64,000 nt of DNA, from the NCBI RefSeq assembly GCF_002929355.1, contig NZ_PJIR01000002.1, forward strand, positions 62,001-126,000, in the 5' to 3' direction. Each line of letters starts with the position of its first letter. Position 1 is the stretch's first letter. The DNA is from Arthrobacter sp. B0490 (lineage in GTDB: Bacteria > Actinomycetota > Actinomycetes > Actinomycetales > Micrococcaceae). A model generated the notes under the pieces. It had not been told where the DNA came from, ran no database searches, and was given only the letters and a program-made list of their open reading frames with translations. The position numbers were made by a program, and so were the translations under genes. Positions 9,442 to 17,519 of the stretch are shown one piece after another.

Positions 9442-10989
9442 CTAGAGCGCGCGGGCGAGGACGTCCTCGACGTAGGCGAGCAGCGTGCGCACGCCGACGC
9501 CGGTCCCGGCCTTCGGCGTGTACCCGTAGGGTGCCCCCTCGTTGAAGGCCGGTCCCGCGATGTCGAGGTGCGCCCACGGGATCTTCTCGCCGTCGACCTG
9601 GCCCACGAATTCGCGGAGGAACACGGCGGCGGTCATCATGCCGCCGTTCCGCTCGCCGATGTTGGCGATGTCCGCGACCTGGGACTCGAGGCTCGGGCGC
9701 AGTTCCTCGGGCAGCGGCATGGGCCAGAACTGCTCCCCGGCCCGGTCGGCGGCGGCCTTCACGGCGTCGCGCACCCCGTCGTCACCCATGACACCCGAGA
9801 CCCGCGTGCCGAGGGCGATCATCTGGGCTCCGGTGAGGGTCGCGATGTCGATGATCGCGTCCGGCGCTTCCTCGCTCGCCGCGGCGAGGCCGTCGGCCAG
9901 GACGAGGCGGCCCTCGGCATCGGTGTTGAGGACCTCGACGGTGCGGCCGCCGTAGATCGACAGGACGTCCTCGGGGCGCTGCGCGGAGCCCGACGGCATG
10001 TTCTCGGCGAGGCAGAGCCAGGCCGTGACCTTCGCGGGCAGTCCCAGTTCGGCGACGGCGAGGAGCGTGGTCAGGACGACGGCGGCACCGGCCATGTCGA
10101 GCTTCATGGTCTGCATGCCCGCGGCGGGCTTCAGCGAGAGTCCTCCGGAGTCGAACGTGATGCCCTTGCCCACGAGGGCGAGGTGCACGGCGGACTTGGC
10201 GGGGGAGTATTCGACCTTGACCATCCGCGGCGGGCGCGACGATCCCTTGCCGACGCCGAGGATGCCCCCGTAGCCGTCACGCTCGAGGCGCTTCTCGTCC
10301 ATCACGGTGATCTTCACGGGGAGGCCGCGCGAGAGTTCCTTCGCGGCGTGGGCGAAGGTCTCCGGGTAGAGGTGGCTGGGGGGCTGGTTCACGAGCGAGC
10401 GGGTCGCGTTGACGTTCTTGCCGAGGACGACGGCGCGGCGGAACGCCGGCGCGAGGTCGGCGTCGTCGGCCACGTCCGTGTGGACGACGACGTTGCGGAC
10501 GGCGTCCCTGTCCCTGGCGGGCGCGACGGTGCCGTCCGGCTTCAGGCCGGACCTGTGGCCCTCGTAGCTGTAGGCGCCGAGGGCGGCACCCTCGGCGACC
10601 GCGGTCGCGGCGTCCACGGTCGCGGCCGGCAGGGCGAGGACGACGGTGTCGAGGCCGGTCAGCTGGCGGACCGCGGCACCGGCGGCGCGACGCAGCGTCT
10701 CCGGGCCGAGCGTGTCACCCGGCTGCGCGGGGCCGACGCCGGACAGTACGAGGGAATCCGCACCCGTCTCGGGGAGCCCGGGAAGGCGCCGCACCTCGTC
10801 CGCCGCACCCGTCACCCCGAGGACCTGGAGGCTGTCGCCGAGCGCGCGTGCGGCCTTCGCCGGCAGGGGGCTCTCCAGCAGGACCGGCCCGTCCGTCCCC
10901 TTCGCGACCGCGATCACGAGGGCGTCACTCGGAATCTTCTTGAGGTCCTTCGCGGAAGCTGTCAGGTGTAGTTCGGTCGTCTTGATCAC
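9442..10989 (-). CDS. pepA: Leucyl aminopeptidase (M17)
   Basis: A 515-residue cytosolic metallo-aminopeptidase that removes N-terminal residues from peptides; it forms hexamers with two metal ions in this family. Metal and catalytic motifs are present: VGKGITFDSGGLSLKP at about 269-284 and the family signature NTDAEGRL at about 352-359. The N-terminal macro-like domain is intact. The GTG at 10989 is preferred because GAGGAGA lies 7-8 bases upstream, whereas the frame above it has no homology. The gene is divergent from the PAC2 gene. Together with the tricorn-like protease nearby it could finish peptide breakdown, but that link is inference. Confidence 0.93.
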   Translation of the reverse strand: MIKTTELHLTASAKDLKKIPSDALVIAVAKGTDGPVLLESPLPAKAARALGDSLQVLGVTGAADEVRRLPGLPETGADSLVLSGVGPAQPGDTLGPETLRRAAGAAVRQLTGLDTVVLALPAATVDAATAVAEGAALGAYSYEGHRSGLKPDGTVAPARDRDAVRNVVVHTDVADDADLAPAFRRAVVLGKNVNATRSLVNQPPSHLYPETFAHAAKELSRGLPVKITVMDEKRLERDGYGGILGVGKGSSRPPRMVKVEYSPAKSAVHLALVGKGITFDSGGLSLKPAAGMQTMKLDMAGAAVVLTTLLAVAELGLPAKVTAWLCLAENMPSGSAQRPEDVLSIYGGRTVEVLNTDAEGRLVLADGLAAASEEAPDAIIDIATLTGAQMIALGTRVSGVMGDDGVRDAVKAAADRAGEQFWPMPLPEELRPSLESQVADIANIGERNGGMMTAAVFLREFVGQVDGEKIPWAHLDIAGPAFNEGAPYGYTPKAGTGVGVRTLLAYVEDVLARAL

Positions 10990-11170
10990 GGAATCTGTCT
11001 CCTCGTGTCCGGCTGGGTTGTCCAGATGCAGCATCACTCGTGGCTCCGGTATCTGGTGGTCCGGGAACCGTCCTGACGATCGTAGTCCGTGTGCCGCCGC
11101 TCATCCCGTTCCGGAATGAAGCCGGTGCCGGTGGTGTTGAGAAGAGCAGGACCACCTTCAGGAGAGAGCC

Positions 11171-12220
11171 ATGCTGGATCCACGAACCCTGTACAACATC
11201 GATACCGAAGTCTTCGAGGACCCCGCGAGCCGCGGGTTGCCCCTGCTCGTGAGCCTCACGGGTTTCATGGACGCGGGCCATGTCGTCTCGCAGGTCAGCG
11301 AGGAGCTGCTCGAGATCCTCGACCACGACCCGGTCGCGGAGTTCGACGCCGACCAGCTCATGGACTACCGGGGCCGGCGCCCCAGGATCACCTTCGCCGA
11401 GGACCACCTCACGGACTACCAGCCGCACCGGCTCGAACTGCACCGCCTGTACGACGGGCTGGGCGAACCCTTCCTGTTCCTCACCGGCGTGGAGCCCGAT
11501 CTCCAGTGGGAGCGGTTCGCGAGCGCCGTCGTCGGCCTCGTCGAGGAGCTGGAGGTGCCCATGACCTCGTGGATCCATGCGATCCCCATGCCGGTCCCGC
11601 ATACGCGGCCGATCGGGGTAACCCTGCACGGCAACCGGGCGGACCTCATCGACGGCATGAACGCCTGGCGCCCCACGGCGGAGCTGCAGGCGTCCATCGG
11701 CCACGTCCTGGAGCTGCGCCTCATCGAGGCGGGCCACGACGTCGTCGGGCACGTCATCCACGTGCCGCACTATCTCGCGGAGGCCGAGTACCCACCCGCC
11801 GCCGTGGCCGGGCTCGAGTACCTGGGCGCGACGGCCCGCCTGGTGCTGCCGACGGACCGGCTCCGCGAGACCGGGCGCGACGTCGAGCGCCAGATCGCAC
11901 GGCAGGTCGGCAACTCCGCGGAAGTGCAGTCCGTGGTCGCCTCGCTCGAGAAGCGGTACGACGAATACGCGGACGGGGCGGCCCGGAAGTCGCTCCTGGT
12001 CAAGGACAACAGCGAGCTCGCCAGCGCGGAGGAGCTGGGAGCGGCGGTCGAGGCGTATCTGGCCAGCCCCCAGGCGGAGGAGGAGTCGACGCTCCTGTGG
12101 GACACGGAGTTCCCCGGCACGACGTCCATCGACTACGCCCGCCACGGCGAGAGCCGCGACGAGCCGGCAGGCAGGAAGGCCCCGGAGGGGCAGGACGACG
12201 ACGGCACGCCGGCCTCCTGA
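11171..12220 (+). CDS. PAC2 family protein (proteasome-assembly-chaperone-like)
   Basis: A 349-residue soluble protein of the PAC2 family, related to eukaryotic proteasome assembly chaperones; in actinobacteria the role is not settled. The recognisable core runs from LPLLVSLTGFMDAGHVVSQ (about 18-36) through TGVEPDLQWERFASAV to the GNRADLIDGMNAWRP region. The C-terminal 50 residues are acidic and probably disordered. AGGAGAG precedes the ATG at 11171. It is divergent from pepA, and a hairpin terminator follows. Confidence 0.85.
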   Translation: MLDPRTLYNIDTEVFEDPASRGLPLLVSLTGFMDAGHVVSQVSEELLEILDHDPVAEFDADQLMDYRGRRPRITFAEDHLTDYQPHRLELHRLYDGLGEPFLFLTGVEPDLQWERFASAVVGLVEELEVPMTSWIHAIPMPVPHTRPIGVTLHGNRADLIDGMNAWRPTAELQASIGHVLELRLIEAGHDVVGHVIHVPHYLAEAEYPPAAVAGLEYLGATARLVLPTDRLRETGRDVERQIARQVGNSAEVQSVVASLEKRYDEYADGAARKSLLVKDNSELASAEELGAAVEAYLASPQAEEESTLLWDTEFPGTTSIDYARHGESRDEPAGRKAPEGQDDDGTPAS

Positions 12221-12245
12221 CCCCGCCCGCGCAGGGGATCCTCCC

Positions 12246-12273
12246 GAGCCCGCCCCGTCGAACGGGCGGGCTC
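12246..12273 (+). terminator. Hairpin terminator after PAC2 gene
   Basis: A 10-bp perfect stem (12246-12255 with 12264-12273) with an 8-nt loop lies 25 bp after the PAC2 stop codon. Confidence 0.75.
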
Positions 12274-12331
12274 CGTCGTGCCCCGGGGTCCGCGCCGACG
12301 ACGGCCCACCGGAATGCCGCGCCGTCTCCGC

Positions 12332-12337
12332 GATAAT
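12332..12337 (+). promoter_or_regulatory. Candidate -10 element GATAAT, leaderless start of MFS gene
   Basis: GATAAT ends six bases before the GTG at 12344. The GGGGAGG between them is too close to the start to act as an ordinary ribosome site, which favours a leaderless transcript. Confidence 0.5.
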
Positions 12338-12343
12338 GGGGAG

Positions 12344-13684
12344 GTGAATTCTTCGAGGGCTCTCCTGGTGTGGGCGGCGGGAGTCGCCGCCTATCTCGTC
12401 GCAGTGACGCAGCGCACCACCTTCGGAGTGGCTGGCCTGGAGGCGACCGACCGTTTCAGCGCCTCCGCCTCCCAGCTGTCGATCTTCACCGTCGTCCAGC
12501 TCCTCGTCTACGCGGGCCTGCAGGTGCCGGTGGGCGTGCTCGTGGACCGGTGGGGTCCCCGGACGCTGATCGTGACCGGCGGGATCCTCATGGCGGCGGG
12601 CCAGGCGCAGCTGGCCTTCGCCGATTCCGTCGGCGCCGGGATCGTCGGGCGCCTCTTCGTGGGTGCCGGGGATGCGACGACCTTCATCAGCGTCCTCCGG
12701 CTCCTCCCGGCGTGGTTCGAGCCCCGGCGCATCCCGGTCCTCACCCAATGGACCGGGATCATCGGTCAGCTCGGGCAGGTGGTGTCGGTCGTCCCGTTCG
12801 TGGCCCTGCTCTCGACCTTCGGATGGCAACCGGCCTTCCTCTCGGCCGCGGCCCTCTCGGTGCTCGCCGTCGTGCTCGCCGTCGCCGTCATCAGGGACTC
12901 GCCGCTGGCAGGGAGCGAGCGCACCGCGCAGACGCTGCGGCAGACCGGCACCTCCCTCGTCGAGGCCTGGAGGCAGCCGGGCACCCGCCTCGGTCTCTGG
13001 TCGCACTTCACCATCCAGTTCCCGGGGACCGTCTTCGTCCTCATGTGGGGCTACCCCTACCTGGTGCGCGCCGAGAAGATCGGGGAAGGCACGGCCTCGG
13101 CCCTGATGACGCTGTTCGTGGCCGTGGGTATCGCGTGCGGGCCCTTCCTCGGCCGCTACGTCGGGCGGCACCCGCTGCGCCGGTCCACCATGGTCCTCGC
13201 GATCGCCGCGCTCATCAGCACGGCCTGGCTCGCCGTGCTGCTCCACCCCGGCCCCGCGCCGCTGCCGCTCCTCACCCTGCTGGTGGTCGCCCTGGCCGTC
13301 GGCGGGCCCGGCTCGATGATCGCGTTCGACTTCGCCCGCACCTTCAATCCGGCGGCACGGATGGGTACGGCCACGGGCATCGTGAACATCGGTGGCTTCA
13401 TGGCCTCGCTGCTGTCGATGTTCGTCATCGGGGTGGTCCTCGACGTGCTCTTCGGCAGCGGCTTCTCGCAGGGCGACCTCTACGCGCTCGAATCGTTCCG
13501 GCTCGCGATGTCCACGCAGCTCGTCGTCCTCGCGACCGGGGTCGCCGCCGTCCTGGTGGCACGGCGGAGAGTGCGACGGCGCATGGCCGAGCAGGGCGTG
13601 GTGGTGCCGCCGATCCGGGAGGCCCTGGCGCGTGAACGGCGCCGTCGCCGGGACGCGAGGGTCGCCAGGAGCCAGGACGGCTGA
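12344..13684 (+). CDS. Major facilitator superfamily transporter
   Basis: A 446-residue polytopic membrane protein with about 12 predicted transmembrane helices. The MFS loop-2 motif is seen as GVLVDRWGPRTLIV (about 62-75). The first helix ALLVWAAGVAAYLVAV follows directly after the GTG at 12344. A basic cytoplasmic tail (RRRVRRRMAEQG ... RERRRRRDAR) ends the protein. The substrate cannot be told from the sequence; the closest general type is the nitrate/nitrite-porter-like or sugar-phosphate-like MFS group. It stands alone, between the terminator at 12246 and a DUF4192 gene 85 bp downstream. Confidence 0.85.
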   Translation: MNSSRALLVWAAGVAAYLVAVTQRTTFGVAGLEATDRFSASASQLSIFTVVQLLVYAGLQVPVGVLVDRWGPRTLIVTGGILMAAGQAQLAFADSVGAGIVGRLFVGAGDATTFISVLRLLPAWFEPRRIPVLTQWTGIIGQLGQVVSVVPFVALLSTFGWQPAFLSAAALSVLAVVLAVAVIRDSPLAGSERTAQTLRQTGTSLVEAWRQPGTRLGLWSHFTIQFPGTVFVLMWGYPYLVRAEKIGEGTASALMTLFVAVGIACGPFLGRYVGRHPLRRSTMVLAIAALISTAWLAVLLHPGPAPLPLLTLLVVALAVGGPGSMIAFDFARTFNPAARMGTATGIVNIGGFMASLLSMFVIGVVLDVLFGSGFSQGDLYALESFRLAMSTQLVVLATGVAAVLVARRRVRRRMAEQGVVVPPIREALARERRRRRDARVARSQDG

Positions 13685-13769
13685 GACGCGCGTCACCGGT
13701 GGCCGGCGCGTGTCCACATAGGGCAGGAGGACCGGACAGGGTCCCGGCGCGGCGGGCAGGCTGGCGTGC

Positions 13770-15227
13770 ATGTCGTCCTCGAAGAGCCCAGCGCCGGGCA
13801 GCCCCGCGTCCCCCTTCGCCGTCACCTCGCCGGCGGACATCCTGTCCTACGTACCCCATGCGCTCGGCTTCATGCCCGGCCGGAGCCTCGTCGTCCTGAC
13901 GACCTCCGGCCGGAGGCTGGGCGCTACGCTCCGGGTGGACCTGCCACCGGACGGAGCGGACGCGCGCGCGTTCGCCGCGGGAGTCCTCTCGTTCCTGCGC
14001 GGCGACGCCGGCGCGGACGGCACGCTCGTGATCGTGTACAGCGACGAGGAGTGGGTGAGGCTCGCACCGGCACCGCACCAGGGGCTGGTGCTCGCCCTCG
14101 AAGCCGTCCTCGAGGCCGCAGGGCTCCCGGTCCGGGCCGGGTGGTTCGTCTCGGCGGCCGGATGGCGCGATTACTTCTGCAGGGACGACGCCTGCTGTCC
14201 ATGGCCCGGCCAGCCCCTCGACGGCCTGGCGTACAGTGCCCTCAACGCCGAACTGATCTTCCGTGGGAGTGCCTTCGATGCGTCGGCGCCGGCGGCCGTC
14301 CTCCGCGCCGCCCCCGCGGTGGCACGGGGAGGCCTCGCGTCCGAGGCCGATCGCCGCGCCATCGAGGACGCACAGGCGCACTTCGCCGCGTGCTGCTCGG
14401 GCCACTGGACGTCAGGGTCTCAGTTCCTGGCGACCTCCGGCGTCTGGGACGCCGTCCTGCTGATCCCGGAGGAGTTCGGAGCCGGCACCGAACCCGAGGT
14501 CGCGGGGTTCCTGCTGGCGAGCATCGAGTCGCGGACGGTCCGCGACTTCCTGTTCGTGAGTGCATGCCTGGGGTCCGCGCCGGCGCTCGGCGGCGCCTCG
14601 GCCTGCGGGCTGTCCGGGTCCCGCGGGTCGTCCGACGGGGAGGCCGGCGTCGGAGGGCCCGAAGCCGGCGGGGATGGCGGCCCCGTTGTGCGCGACGAGC
14701 CGGCGCGCGGCCCGGCTGCGCCCGGTTTCCCCGTCCTGCCTGCCGTCCGCGGCACCGGCGGGTGGAGCGTGCGTCTCGGGGCCGCCGTGGACGGTGCGCG
14801 GAGCGCCGGCACCGCGGCCCCGCGGGGCGCCACGGCGGCGGACCCGCAGGTCCGGGAGCCCGGCGACGCAGGCTGCGGGGGTGATGCCGCGACGCTCTAC
14901 GCCGATGTCCTGGCCGGGCGCTTCACGGGGATGATCGCCTGGGCGCGGGTCGACGCGATGTCGCAGGTCCTCGCACAGCTGGCGGCAGTGGCGGAGGGCG
15001 AGTCGCGCGCTGCAGCCCTGACGATGTCGGGCTGGTTCGAATATGCGCGCGGGCGCGGTTCCCGGGCGGCGGTGTTCCTCGACGCCGCGGAGGAGGCGGT
15101 GCCCGGTTACCGCCTCGCACGGCTGCTCGCCGAGCTCCTGCGCCGCGGCGGGCTGCCGGCGTGGGCCCGGCGCCGCTCGACCGCGTGGACCGCCGACCCC
15201 GGGAGGGCGGAGCATGGAGCGGAGTGA
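13770..15227 (+). CDS. DUF4192 domain-containing protein
   Basis: A 485-residue soluble actinobacterial protein of unknown function. The DUF4192 hallmark opens it: SPADILSYVPHALGFMPGRS at about 19-38, followed by LVVLTTSGRRLGATLRVDLP. Conserved core segments reach the C-terminal half (YADVLAGRFTGMIAWARVDA, AALTMSGWFEYARGRGSRA), interrupted by a Gly/Ala/Pro-rich variable linker of ~110 residues (about 265-375). The end LARLLAELLRRGGLPAWARR also fits the family. The ATG at 13770 is the first start before the domain. No signal or membrane segment is seen. Confidence 0.85.
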   Translation: MSSSKSPAPGSPASPFAVTSPADILSYVPHALGFMPGRSLVVLTTSGRRLGATLRVDLPPDGADARAFAAGVLSFLRGDAGADGTLVIVYSDEEWVRLAPAPHQGLVLALEAVLEAAGLPVRAGWFVSAAGWRDYFCRDDACCPWPGQPLDGLAYSALNAELIFRGSAFDASAPAAVLRAAPAVARGGLASEADRRAIEDAQAHFAACCSGHWTSGSQFLATSGVWDAVLLIPEEFGAGTEPEVAGFLLASIESRTVRDFLFVSACLGSAPALGGASACGLSGSRGSSDGEAGVGGPEAGGDGGPVVRDEPARGPAAPGFPVLPAVRGTGGWSVRLGAAVDGARSAGTAAPRGATAADPQVREPGDAGCGGDAATLYADVLAGRFTGMIAWARVDAMSQVLAQLAAVAEGESRAAALTMSGWFEYARGRGSRAAVFLDAAEEAVPGYRLARLLAELLRRGGLPAWARRRSTAWTADPGRAEHGAE

Positions 15228-15360
15228 CTCCGACCGGTGGAAAAGGGGCCCGGGGGAGGGGCGGACGGTCCGGCGATGATTTCCGGCGCGGCGGGCAGCC
15301 GTGAGACAATGAAGGTTGAGACCCGGTTGGGTCCGTGCATCAGAACGCACCGAGCATCGC

Positions 15361-15374
15361 CGGAACATGTTCCG
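15361..15374. promoter_or_regulatory. Perfect 14-bp palindrome CGGAACATGTTCCG upstream of sigA
   Basis: It lies in the 303-bp gap 15228-15530 between the DUF4192 gene and sigA, 157 bp before the sigA start. A perfect short dyad of this kind could bind a dimeric regulator, but I cannot assign one. The rest of the gap shows GACAAT near 15307 and GATAAC near 15450 as weak -10-like elements. Confidence 0.35.
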
Positions 15375-15530
15375 CCCCAGGGCGGATCCCGGGGAATAGC
15401 GAGGACCGCAGGACCGTTCCATCTGGGACGTGGCCCGCCGGACAGCTCTGATAACCAGCGCGGACTTGACAGGGTCATAGTGGTGTTGTCCCTCTGATGG
15501 CACCACACACCGCCGTATGAAAGGTTCTCT

Positions 15531-16748
15531 GTGCCGGTCAAGAAGACAGCAGCACCGGCGTCGACAGACGCCGGTACCACCACCACGAAGCGACGGGTAG
15601 CGGCCAAGAAGCCCGCCACCAAGGCTGCTTCCACCGCTGCGGCCGCGAAGGCCTCGTCCTCGGACGCCCAGGGTTCGGTGGACACGCTCGATGCAGCCGA
15701 TCCCGCCGTCGATGCCGCGGCCGACGTCGACGCCGAGGACAGCAAGCCCGAGGCCGCCGAGACCGGCACGACCACGGGCTTCGTCTACTCGGATGCCGAC
15801 GACGACGACGCGCCGGCCCAGCAGGTCGTGTCTGCGGGAGCCACCGCCGACCCCGTCAAGGACTACCTGAAGCAGATCGGCAAGGTCGCCCTGCTCAATG
15901 CCGAGCAGGAAGTCGACCTCGCCCTGCGCATCGAGGCCGGGCTGTTCGCCGAGGAGAAGATCGCAGCCGACCCCGACATGGATCCGAAACTCAAGCGCGA
16001 GCTCGAGTTCGTCATCCACGACGGCAAGCGGGCGAAGAACCACCTCCTCGAGGCGAACCTCCGTCTCGTGGTGTCCCTCGCCAAGCGCTACACGGGGCGC
16101 GGCATGCTCTTCCTCGACCTCATCCAGGAAGGCAACCTGGGCCTCATCCGTGCGGTCGAGAAGTTCGACTACACCAAGGGCTTCAAGTTCTCCACCTACG
16201 CCACCTGGTGGATCCGCCAGGCCATCACCCGTGCCATGGCCGATCAGGCCCGGACCATCCGCATCCCCGTGCACATGGTCGAGGTCATCAACAAGCTCGC
16301 CCGCGTCCAGCGCCAGATGCTGCAGGACCTCGGTCGCGAACCCACCCCCGAGGAGCTCGCCCTCGAGCTCGACATGACGCCCGAGAAGGTCGTCGAGGTG
16401 CAGAAGTACGGCCGTGAGCCCATCTCGCTGCACACGCCCCTCGGCGAGGACGGCGACTCGGAGTTCGGTGATCTGATCGAGGACTCCGAAGCGGTCGTGC
16501 CGGCGGACGCCGTCAGCTTCACGCTGCTCCAGGAGCAACTTCACTCCGTCCTCGACACCCTGTCGGAGCGGGAGGCGGGCGTCGTCGCCATGCGCTTCGG
16601 CCTCACCGACGGGCAGCCGAAGACCCTCGACGAGATCGGCAAGGTCTACGGCGTGACGCGCGAGCGGATCCGCCAGATCGAGTCGAAGACCATGTCCAAG
16701 CTGCGCCACCCCTCGCGATCCCAGGTCCTGCGCGACTACCTGGACTGA
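15531..16748 (+). CDS. sigA: Primary RNA polymerase sigma factor (SigA/RpoD, HrdB type)
   Basis: A 405-residue principal sigma-70 factor. After a ~100-residue Lys/Ala-rich N-terminal tail, region 1.2 starts at [16 protein letters not shown]. Region 2 includes [21 protein letters not shown] and the -10 recognition helix [14 protein letters not shown] (about 222-236). Region 3 follows, and region 4.2 contains [19 protein letters not shown] (about 374-392), the -35 helix. Identity as the housekeeping factor rests on these near-invariant segments. The start is GTG at 15531, with GAAAGG upstream. Neighbours (a DUF7455 protein, then parE) are the usual actinobacterial order. Confidence 0.96.
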   Translation: MPVKKTAAPASTDAGTTTTKRRVAAKKPATKAASTAAAAKASSSDAQGSVDTLDAADPAVDAAADVDAEDSKPEAAETGTTTGFVYSDADDDDAPAQQVVSAGATADPVKDYLKQIGKVALLNAEQEVDLALRIEAGLFAEEKIAADPDMDPKLKRELEFVIHDGKRAKNHLLEANLRLVVSLAKRYTGRGMLFLDLIQEGNLGLIRAVEKFDYTKGFKFSTYATWWIRQAITRAMADQARTIRIPVHMVEVINKLARVQRQMLQDLGREPTPEELALELDMTPEKVVEVQKYGREPISLHTPLGEDGDSEFGDLIEDSEAVVPADAVSFTLLQEQLHSVLDTLSEREAGVVAMRFGLTDGQPKTLDEIGKVYGVTRERIRQIESKTMSKLRHPSRSQVLRDYLD

Positions 16749-16767
16749 GCCGGACCTCTTCGGCATT

Positions 16768-16797
16768 GCAGGGCCCTTCCTCAGGGAGGGGCCCTGC
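16768..16797 (+). terminator. Hairpin terminator after sigA
   Basis: GCAGGGCCC pairs with GGGCCCTGC around a short CT-rich loop, 20 bp after the sigA stop codon. Confidence 0.8.
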
Positions 16798-16836
16798 GTC
16801 GTCCCCGGGCTCATCCCGGCCGGGGACGGTCCCGCC

Positions 16837-16985
16837 GGTGGGTGGACCTGTCGGGCCGGAACGCGGATAGGCCCCCTCCGGTGGGTGGACCTGTCGGGCC
16901 CGGAACGCGGATAGGCCCCCTCCGGTGGGTGGACCTGTCGGGCCCGGAACGCGGATAGGCCCCCTCCGGTGGAGGGGGCCTATCC
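16837..16985. repeat. Three tandem 43-44-bp units, each carrying one arm of the terminator at 16953
   Basis: Units begin at 16837, 16880 and 16924 with GGTGGGTGGACCTG and end with GGATAGGCCCCCTCC. The first lacks one C; the others are identical. The next GGTGG (16968) is not a fourth unit but the loop and right arm of the hairpin. All three left arms are therefore complementary to the single right arm 16971-16985. It lies in the 300-bp gap between convergent sigA and the DUF7455 gene. Confidence 0.9.
16953..16985 (-). terminator. Hairpin terminator of the DUF7455 gene, possibly bidirectional
   Basis: A perfect 15-bp stem (16953-16967 with 16971-16985) with a GGT loop lies 63 bp past the stop of the minus-strand gene at 17049. 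The left arm belongs to the third tandem repeat. Confidence 0.75.
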
Positions 16986-17048
16986 GTCTGCTGCGCCCGT
17001 ACACGGAGCGCCTGGTCTCGAAGGTAAGGGGTTCGCGTCCTGTAGTGG

Positions 17049-17270
17049 TCAGTCGCCGACGACGGCGGGCTTCACGTGAAGCCGCTGCGTCTCGTCCTGC
17101 CACTCCGACGTGAGCGGCTTCAGGTTTGCTTCGACGGCCCGCGCGTGGTGGCCGCAGAACAGAAGCTCTCCACCGGAAGACTGAAGGACGGCCCGCACGT
17201 AGGCCTGGGCGCCGCATCGGTCACAGCGGTCCAGGGCAGTTAGTTCGCGAGTTGCTACTGCAGTGGTCAT
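17049..17270 (-). CDS. Small zinc-ribbon-like DUF7455 family protein
   Basis: A 73-residue conserved actinobacterial protein of unknown function, found beside sigA in many relatives. DRCDRCGAQAYVRAVL (CxxC at about 16-19) and LLFCGHHARAVE (CxHH at about 39-42) supply plausible zinc ligands. The ATG at 17270 follows AGGAGACACTC. It is transcribed toward sigA and terminated at 16953-16985. Confidence 0.85.
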   Translation of the reverse strand: MTTAVATRELTALDRCDRCGAQAYVRAVLQSSGGELLFCGHHARAVEANLKPLTSEWQDETQRLHVKPAVVGD

Positions 17271-17519
17271 GAGTGTCTCCTCCTGTGGATCGTGTACTCA
17301 TATAACCACTATTCGTCAGCGGCCCTTCGCAGGTTTGGCCTTCTTTCGCTCCGGGCGTACCAGGGGGTATGGGGCGTTGCCGGAAAGCCATGGGGAGCAC
17401 CGGCCCGCGCCTGACGGTCCCTGTCAGTACCGGGCAATAGACTGAAGATCCCCATCCCTTTCGAACACACCGCCCGGTGCCCGTCCTGGTTCGTGCCCGT
17501 TCCGCCAAGGAGAATGCTC

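Noticed and set aside
15466..15494. sigA promoter based on TTGACA at 15466
   Set aside because: The -35 is perfect but no acceptable -10 lies 16-19 bp downstream (TCCCTC region), so I do not annotate it.
16837..16985. CRISPR-like direct repeats
   Set aside because: The units are contiguous with no unique spacers, only three copies, and they end in a terminator arm; no cas genes.
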